NCBI GenBank assembly: GCA_905236275.1
Contig: CAJOPI010000184.1
Span: 1-7,738, forward strand
Reading direction: 5' to 3'
Source: an uncultured Lachnospiraceae bacterium
GTDB taxonomy: Bacteria > Bacillota > Clostridia > Lachnospirales > Lachnospiraceae
DNA: 7,738 nt
The position numbers and the translations under genes were made by a program. Positions 4,570 through 7,738 of the stretch are shown one piece after another (positions within the stretch are counted from its first letter, which is position 1; the number at the start of each line of letters is the position of its first letter). The notes under the pieces are model-generated. The model did not search any database, was not told the origin of the DNA, and saw only the letters and a program-made list of their open reading frames with translations.

Positions 4570-4884
4570 ATGACTTTGCTTATAACGGTTTTTGCGGCTG
4601 TGATCACTACAGTCTGCTGGTACAACAGAAAAGACGACAATATGAAGCTGGAGGTTCTTCTTTTCATGTTCTGGGGAGCTTCGCTTATGTGGCTTGTGGA
4701 TGCGGTTTTCGAGTATGCAGAGCTCAGGTCGGCATTTTTTACACCGGCGATTGAGGACATGGTAAATGACAGCTTTTTAGGACTTTCTGTAGTTGCGCTT
4801 GCGCTTGTTATCTGGGTGGTAAAGCTTGTGATTTCTGATCCGAAGGGTTCGGTTCGTGCGGCACTTTGCAGAAAAAAGGCTTGA
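4570..4884 (+). CDS. Small three-helix membrane protein, second gene of the MATE operon
   Basis: A 104-residue protein of unknown function. Predicted membrane helices are at about 1-17 (MTLLITVFAAVITTVCW), 27-46 (LEVLLFMFWGASLMWLVDAV) and 68-88 (FLGLSVVALALVIWVVKLVI). An acidic loop (FEYAELRSAFFTPAIEDMVND) separates the last two, and a basic C-terminus (AALCRKKA) lies probably in the cytosol. It starts 12 nt after the preceding gene, with AAGGGGGAA as ribosome site. It likely forms a complex with the preceding protein, since the two are small, membrane-bound and adjacent. No catalytic motif is seen. An overlapping frame at 4485-4754 is a shadow. Confidence 0.75.
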   Translation: MTLLITVFAAVITTVCWYNRKDDNMKLEVLLFMFWGASLMWLVDAVFEYAELRSAFFTPAIEDMVNDSFLGLSVVALALVIWVVKLVISDPKGSVRAALCRKKA

Positions 4885-4903
4885 TAGCTCTTAGTGGATA
4901 GAT

Positions 4904-6277
4904 ATGAAAATCAACTCAAAAGTTAAGACAAAAGAATCATCAATTGACATGACGAAGGGGAATACCTTCAGTCTCTTGATATCATTTATGTTTCCGATGA
5001 TGCTTGGGAACATCTTCCAGCAGTTTTATAATATTGTTGACACGATAATCGCCGGTAAGTTCATAGATGCAAATGCCCTTGCAGCTGTGGGTTCGACAGG
5101 AAATATTACGAATCTCTTTTTTGCATTGGCTAATGGTCTTGCAGCAGGTATCGGAATTATCGTGTCACAGTTTTATGGCTCCGGTGACGTGAGCGGTGTC
5201 CGGAAAACCATCTGCAACGCATTTCTGATAGTGGGCGCAAGCTCGGCTTTTGTTGGGATTCTGGGATTTCTTCTCGCCAGACCTGTTCTTATATATGGTC
5301 TCAAAACTCCTGACGAGATTCTCGAAGGCGCGGTTTCATATATGTCGGTAATCTGTATCGGCTTTATAGGGACAGCCCTTTACAATACGATTTCCTTTAT
5401 TCTAAGGGGAACGGGTGATTCGAAGACACCTTTATTTTTTCTCATAATTTCCAGCTTTTTAAATATTTTAATGGATCTTGCTTTTGTTATCTTCTTGGGG
5501 CTTGGCGTAAGGGGGCTTGCAATAGCCACGATAACGGCGCAGTTTTTGTCGGCAGCCGTTTCCGGAATTTATGCCTTTAAAAGCAATAGTAATTTTAAGC
5601 TTAAAAAAGAAGACTTTTCAGTGGACAGGGAGATTATTGTTAAATGTATGCAGCTTGGAAGCTCGATGGCACTGCAAAGCGGATTCATAGCCCTGTCGTT
5701 TGTAATACTTCAAAGGGTAATAAATTCCTTCGGAGCTGTCGTTGTGGCGGCTTTTACGGCGACGAGCAAGATTGAAAACCTTGTAAACATGCAGCTTAAG
5801 GCACTGGGAGATTCCCTTTCGACCTATACGGGACAGAATTACGGGGCAAGGAATGGTGACAGGGTAAGGAAGGGTTATCAGGTGGGAATGTCAATGATGG
5901 CGGTATATGCGCTGCTGATGTTTCCCATTATATGGATTTTCGGGGATTCGCTGATGAGAGTATTCGTAAACGAACCGGAGGTTATTGCTTTTGGCAAAAC
6001 CGCAATGAGAATCCTTTCAAGCTTTTATCTGCCGCTTGGGACTATTTATGTCTGCAGGGGCATTCTTAACGGAGCGGGAGATGCTAAATTCCCGCTTATC
6101 TCCGGCGCAGCGGAGATGACAGGAAGGGTTGTCTTTCCTGTGTTTTTCTGTGCGATTCCTTTTCTTGGAGTATGGGGATTATGGGTTGCGACCGGAGTTA
6201 CATGGACGATCGTAGCTGTTACGGCTTTTACGCGCTACAGCATGAAGGGATGGAAAGCAGGTCTTATATATACTTGA
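4904..6277 (+). CDS. MATE family multidrug/toxin exporter, YoeA-like
   Basis: A 457-residue inner-membrane antiporter of about 12 helices, full length for the family. MATE proteins exchange sodium ions or protons for cationic or toxic small molecules. The N-half opens with MTKGNTFSLLISFMFPMM, then NIFQQFYNIVDTIIAGKF (36-53) and ALAAVGSTGNI (58-68). The internal duplication shows as FILRGTGDSKTPLF (165-178) in the N-half and ILNGAGDAKFPLIS (387-400) in the C-half. ILMDLAFVIFLGLGVRGLAIAT (188-209) and QNYGARN (311-317) are also typical. I judge it closest to the YoeA-like subgroup from the IFQQFYNIVDTIIAG region. The ribosome site before ATG 4904 is weak (GTGGAT). The next Met is residue 16, with no better site. 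It begins 19 nt after the preceding gene. The substrate is unknown, and guanidine-type cations are suggested only by the candidate leader RNA. Confidence 0.9.
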   Translation: MKINSKVKTKESSIDMTKGNTFSLLISFMFPMMLGNIFQQFYNIVDTIIAGKFIDANALAAVGSTGNITNLFFALANGLAAGIGIIVSQFYGSGDVSGVRKTICNAFLIVGASSAFVGILGFLLARPVLIYGLKTPDEILEGAVSYMSVICIGFIGTALYNTISFILRGTGDSKTPLFFLIISSFLNILMDLAFVIFLGLGVRGLAIATITAQFLSAAVSGIYAFKSNSNFKLKKEDFSVDREIIVKCMQLGSSMALQSGFIALSFVILQRVINSFGAVVVAAFTATSKIENLVNMQLKALGDSLSTYTGQNYGARNGDRVRKGYQVGMSMMAVYALLMFPIIWIFGDSLMRVFVNEPEVIAFGKTAMRILSSFYLPLGTIYVCRGILNGAGDAKFPLISGAAEMTGRVVFPVFFCAIPFLGVWGLWVATGVTWTIVAVTAFTRYSMKGWKAGLIYT

Positions 6278-6327
6278 ATAAAAAATTCCGAGAAGGCAGG
6301 GGTGCAGTAAGGAGTTTTTAAGGAACA

Positions 6328-7692
6328 ATGAAACAGGTAGATTTTAAAAACGGAAGAACTCTGACAAATATTTTGGCTGCGGCTGTGCCGATGCTTGTTG
6401 CACAGATTTTAAATCTCTTATACAACATAGTTGACAGGATTTATATTGCGAGGATACCGGAAAAGGGAACTGTAGCGATTGGCGCTGTGGGACTCTGCTT
6501 CCCGATAGTCATTCTGATAACGGCTTTTACAAATATGTTTGGAAGCGGTGGTGCGCCGCTTTTTTCCATTGCAAAGGGACGTGGTGACAGCAGGGAAGCC
6601 TGCGCTTTGCAGAACACTTCTTTTTTTCTGTTGGTAGTTACAGGCATTGTTTTACTTATATTCGGTGAAATCTTTGCAAGGCCGGTGCTGGCTGTCTTTG
6701 GAACATCCGAGTCAGCTATGGTCTATGCCCTGCCTTATCTTCGGATTTATTTACTCGGAACTGTATTTACGATGATCGCAACGGGCATGAATCCCTTCAT
6801 TACGGCGCAGGGCTTTTCAACGGTAGCAATGACTACGATAATTGTGGGCGCGGCTGCGAATATAATCCTTGACCCTGTATTCATCTTTCTCTTCGGATTT
6901 GGAGTCGAAGGTGCCGCGATTGCGACAATTATTTCTCAGGCAGTATCTGCACTCTATGTATTGAGATTTTTATTTGGCAGTAAATGCGAATTTCGTCTGA
7001 AGCTTCTGACAGCTGAGGAGATAAGAAGCTCAGGAACAAGGGCTGCAAAAATTACGGGACTTGGTACTGCGGCATTCATGACACAGTTTACGAATGCGGT
7101 TGTACAGATTGCCTGCAACAGCGTCCTTTCTGACGTGGGAGGCGATATTTATGTATCGGTCATGACTATAGTTAATTCGGCGCGTCAGATGATGGAGACT
7201 CCGATTGTTGCCATTACGGAGGGGGCATCTCCGGTTATCAGTTATAATTATGGTGCGGGACGCTTTGACAGGGTTAAGAAGTCGATAATCATAATGGTTG
7301 CGATAACATTTGCGTACACCATAGCAGTCTGGACTCTTATCAGGCTTTTTCCGGCGGAGATTATCGGGATTTTCAGCAATGACAAAACTATCCTGGGTGA
7401 CGCAGTACCTGCGTTTAGTCTGTATTTTTCGACATTTATATTTATGGTTTTGCAGTATTCGGGACAGACGGTATTTAAGTCTTTTGGTAAGAAATGGCAG
7501 GCGATTTTCTTTTCGCTTTTCAGGAAGGTTATCATTGTCGTTCCGCTGACCTACGCGCTGCCGTATCTTTTCAGTCAGGGGATTAACGGAGTTTTTGCGG
7601 CAGAGCCCATCAGCAATGTCGTGGGCGGACTTGCCTGCTTTGTAACGATGCTGATAACTGTTCATAAGATGATTGTGATAAAGTACAATTAA
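6328..7692 (+). CDS. MATE family exporter, MepA-like
   Basis: A 454-residue inner-membrane antiporter of about 12 helices. Marks of the MepA subgroup are FGSGGAPLFSIAKGRGD (71-87), GMNPFITAQGFSTVAM (153-168) and ILDPVFIFLFGFGVEGAAIAT (180-200). TEGASPVISYNYGAGRFDRVKK (297-318) and QYSGQTVFKSFGKKWQA (376-392) add to this. Asp182 (LDP) and Glu298 (TEGASP) fall where acidic residues of MepA are thought to matter for drug binding. MepA exports cationic compounds such as quaternary ammoniums and dyes. It is not a recent duplicate of the first MATE, as their core sequences differ clearly. It starts 50 nt after the first MATE with no terminator between. The ribosome site is unusual: AAGGA lies only 3 nt before the ATG, and TAAGGAG 14 nt before it. 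No clear terminator is seen in the last 46 bases. Confidence 0.9.
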   Translation: MKQVDFKNGRTLTNILAAAVPMLVAQILNLLYNIVDRIYIARIPEKGTVAIGAVGLCFPIVILITAFTNMFGSGGAPLFSIAKGRGDSREACALQNTSFFLLVVTGIVLLIFGEIFARPVLAVFGTSESAMVYALPYLRIYLLGTVFTMIATGMNPFITAQGFSTVAMTTIIVGAAANIILDPVFIFLFGFGVEGAAIATIISQAVSALYVLRFLFGSKCEFRLKLLTAEEIRSSGTRAAKITGLGTAAFMTQFTNAVVQIACNSVLSDVGGDIYVSVMTIVNSARQMMETPIVAITEGASPVISYNYGAGRFDRVKKSIIIMVAITFAYTIAVWTLIRLFPAEIIGIFSNDKTILGDAVPAFSLYFSTFIFMVLQYSGQTVFKSFGKKWQAIFFSLFRKVIIVVPLTYALPYLFSQGINGVFAAEPISNVVGGLACFVTMLITVHKMIVIKYN

Positions 7693-7738
7693 TGGGTTGT
7701 ATTTCGTGGAAATATGCCAATATACCTGTATATAGGGG

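Noticed and set aside
4485..4754. 89-codon plus-strand frame overlapping the two small membrane genes.
   Set aside because: Both overlapped genes have ribosome sites, membrane-protein composition and tight spacing. This frame has odd composition and no ribosome site.
7030..7665. 211-codon minus-strand frame inside the MepA-like gene.
   Set aside because: It is an antisense shadow of a clear MATE coding region. It is rich in Arg, Asn, His and Tyr, with no recognisable domain or start signal.
7699..7738. Hairpins after the last MATE (GTATTTC/GAAATAT at 7699-7715, and CCAATATA/TATATAGG at the window end).
   Set aside because: No T-tract follows the first, and the second has a mismatch and is cut by the window edge. 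Neither can be called a terminator.
1..7738. CRISPR arrays, tRNA or rRNA genes, insertion-sequence ends and attachment sites.
   Set aside because: No spaced direct-repeat array, cloverleaf, rRNA-like stretch or terminal-repeat pair with target duplication was seen on either strand.

Overview
The window looks like a chromosomal piece of a low-to-mid GC Gram-positive anaerobe of the Clostridia, most likely Lachnospiraceae (Butyrivibrio-like). The grounds are strong AGGAGG-type ribosome sites, TTGACA/TATAAT-type promoters, a lipoprotein signal peptide, an Rpn-type PD-(D/E)XK protein, and YoeA-like and MepA-like MATE pumps. This assignment rests on pattern recognition, not on a database search.

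Layout. Positions 1-234 (minus) hold the first 78 codons of an Rpn/PD-(D/E)XK transposase-like nuclease that runs off the left edge. Positions 235-518 are a divergent promoter region with a minus-strand promoter, two plus-strand promoters and two clean inverted repeats. Positions 519-1427 (plus) encode an alpha/beta-hydrolase esterase. A P-loop nucleoside/nucleotide-kinase-family gene (1424-2164, minus, TTG start) converges on it, and the two stop codons interlock in a 4-base overlap. After a 136-148 bp divergent intergenic region with two AGCT-centred palindromes comes an unrecognised charged protein (2313-2882, plus). It is followed by a long hairpin that serves as terminator and possibly overlaps a promoter.

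Positions 2971-4030 hold a compact toxin-immunity-like pair. The first protein is a lipoprotein with an odd IGGADGPTSIF motif, a Ser/Thr/Glu-rich linker and a C-terminal bacterial EndoU RNase domain with the expected His/His/Lys and Thr-x-Tyr residues. The second is a small cytosolic acidic protein, translationally coupled to it, and the obvious candidate immunity protein.

Positions 4034-7692 look like one operon. A strong promoter is followed by a roughly 105-nt structured leader. The leader's two-hairpin architecture, possible loop-loop kissing and MATE-gene context suggest a guanidine-IV (mepA-motif) riboswitch. Two small membrane proteins, a YoeA-like MATE exporter and a MepA-like MATE exporter follow, with short gaps (12, 19 and 50 nt).

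The most interesting items are the lipoprotein-anchored EndoU nuclease with its partner, and the leader RNA with a mutually exclusive pairing switch ahead of a paired-MATE operon.
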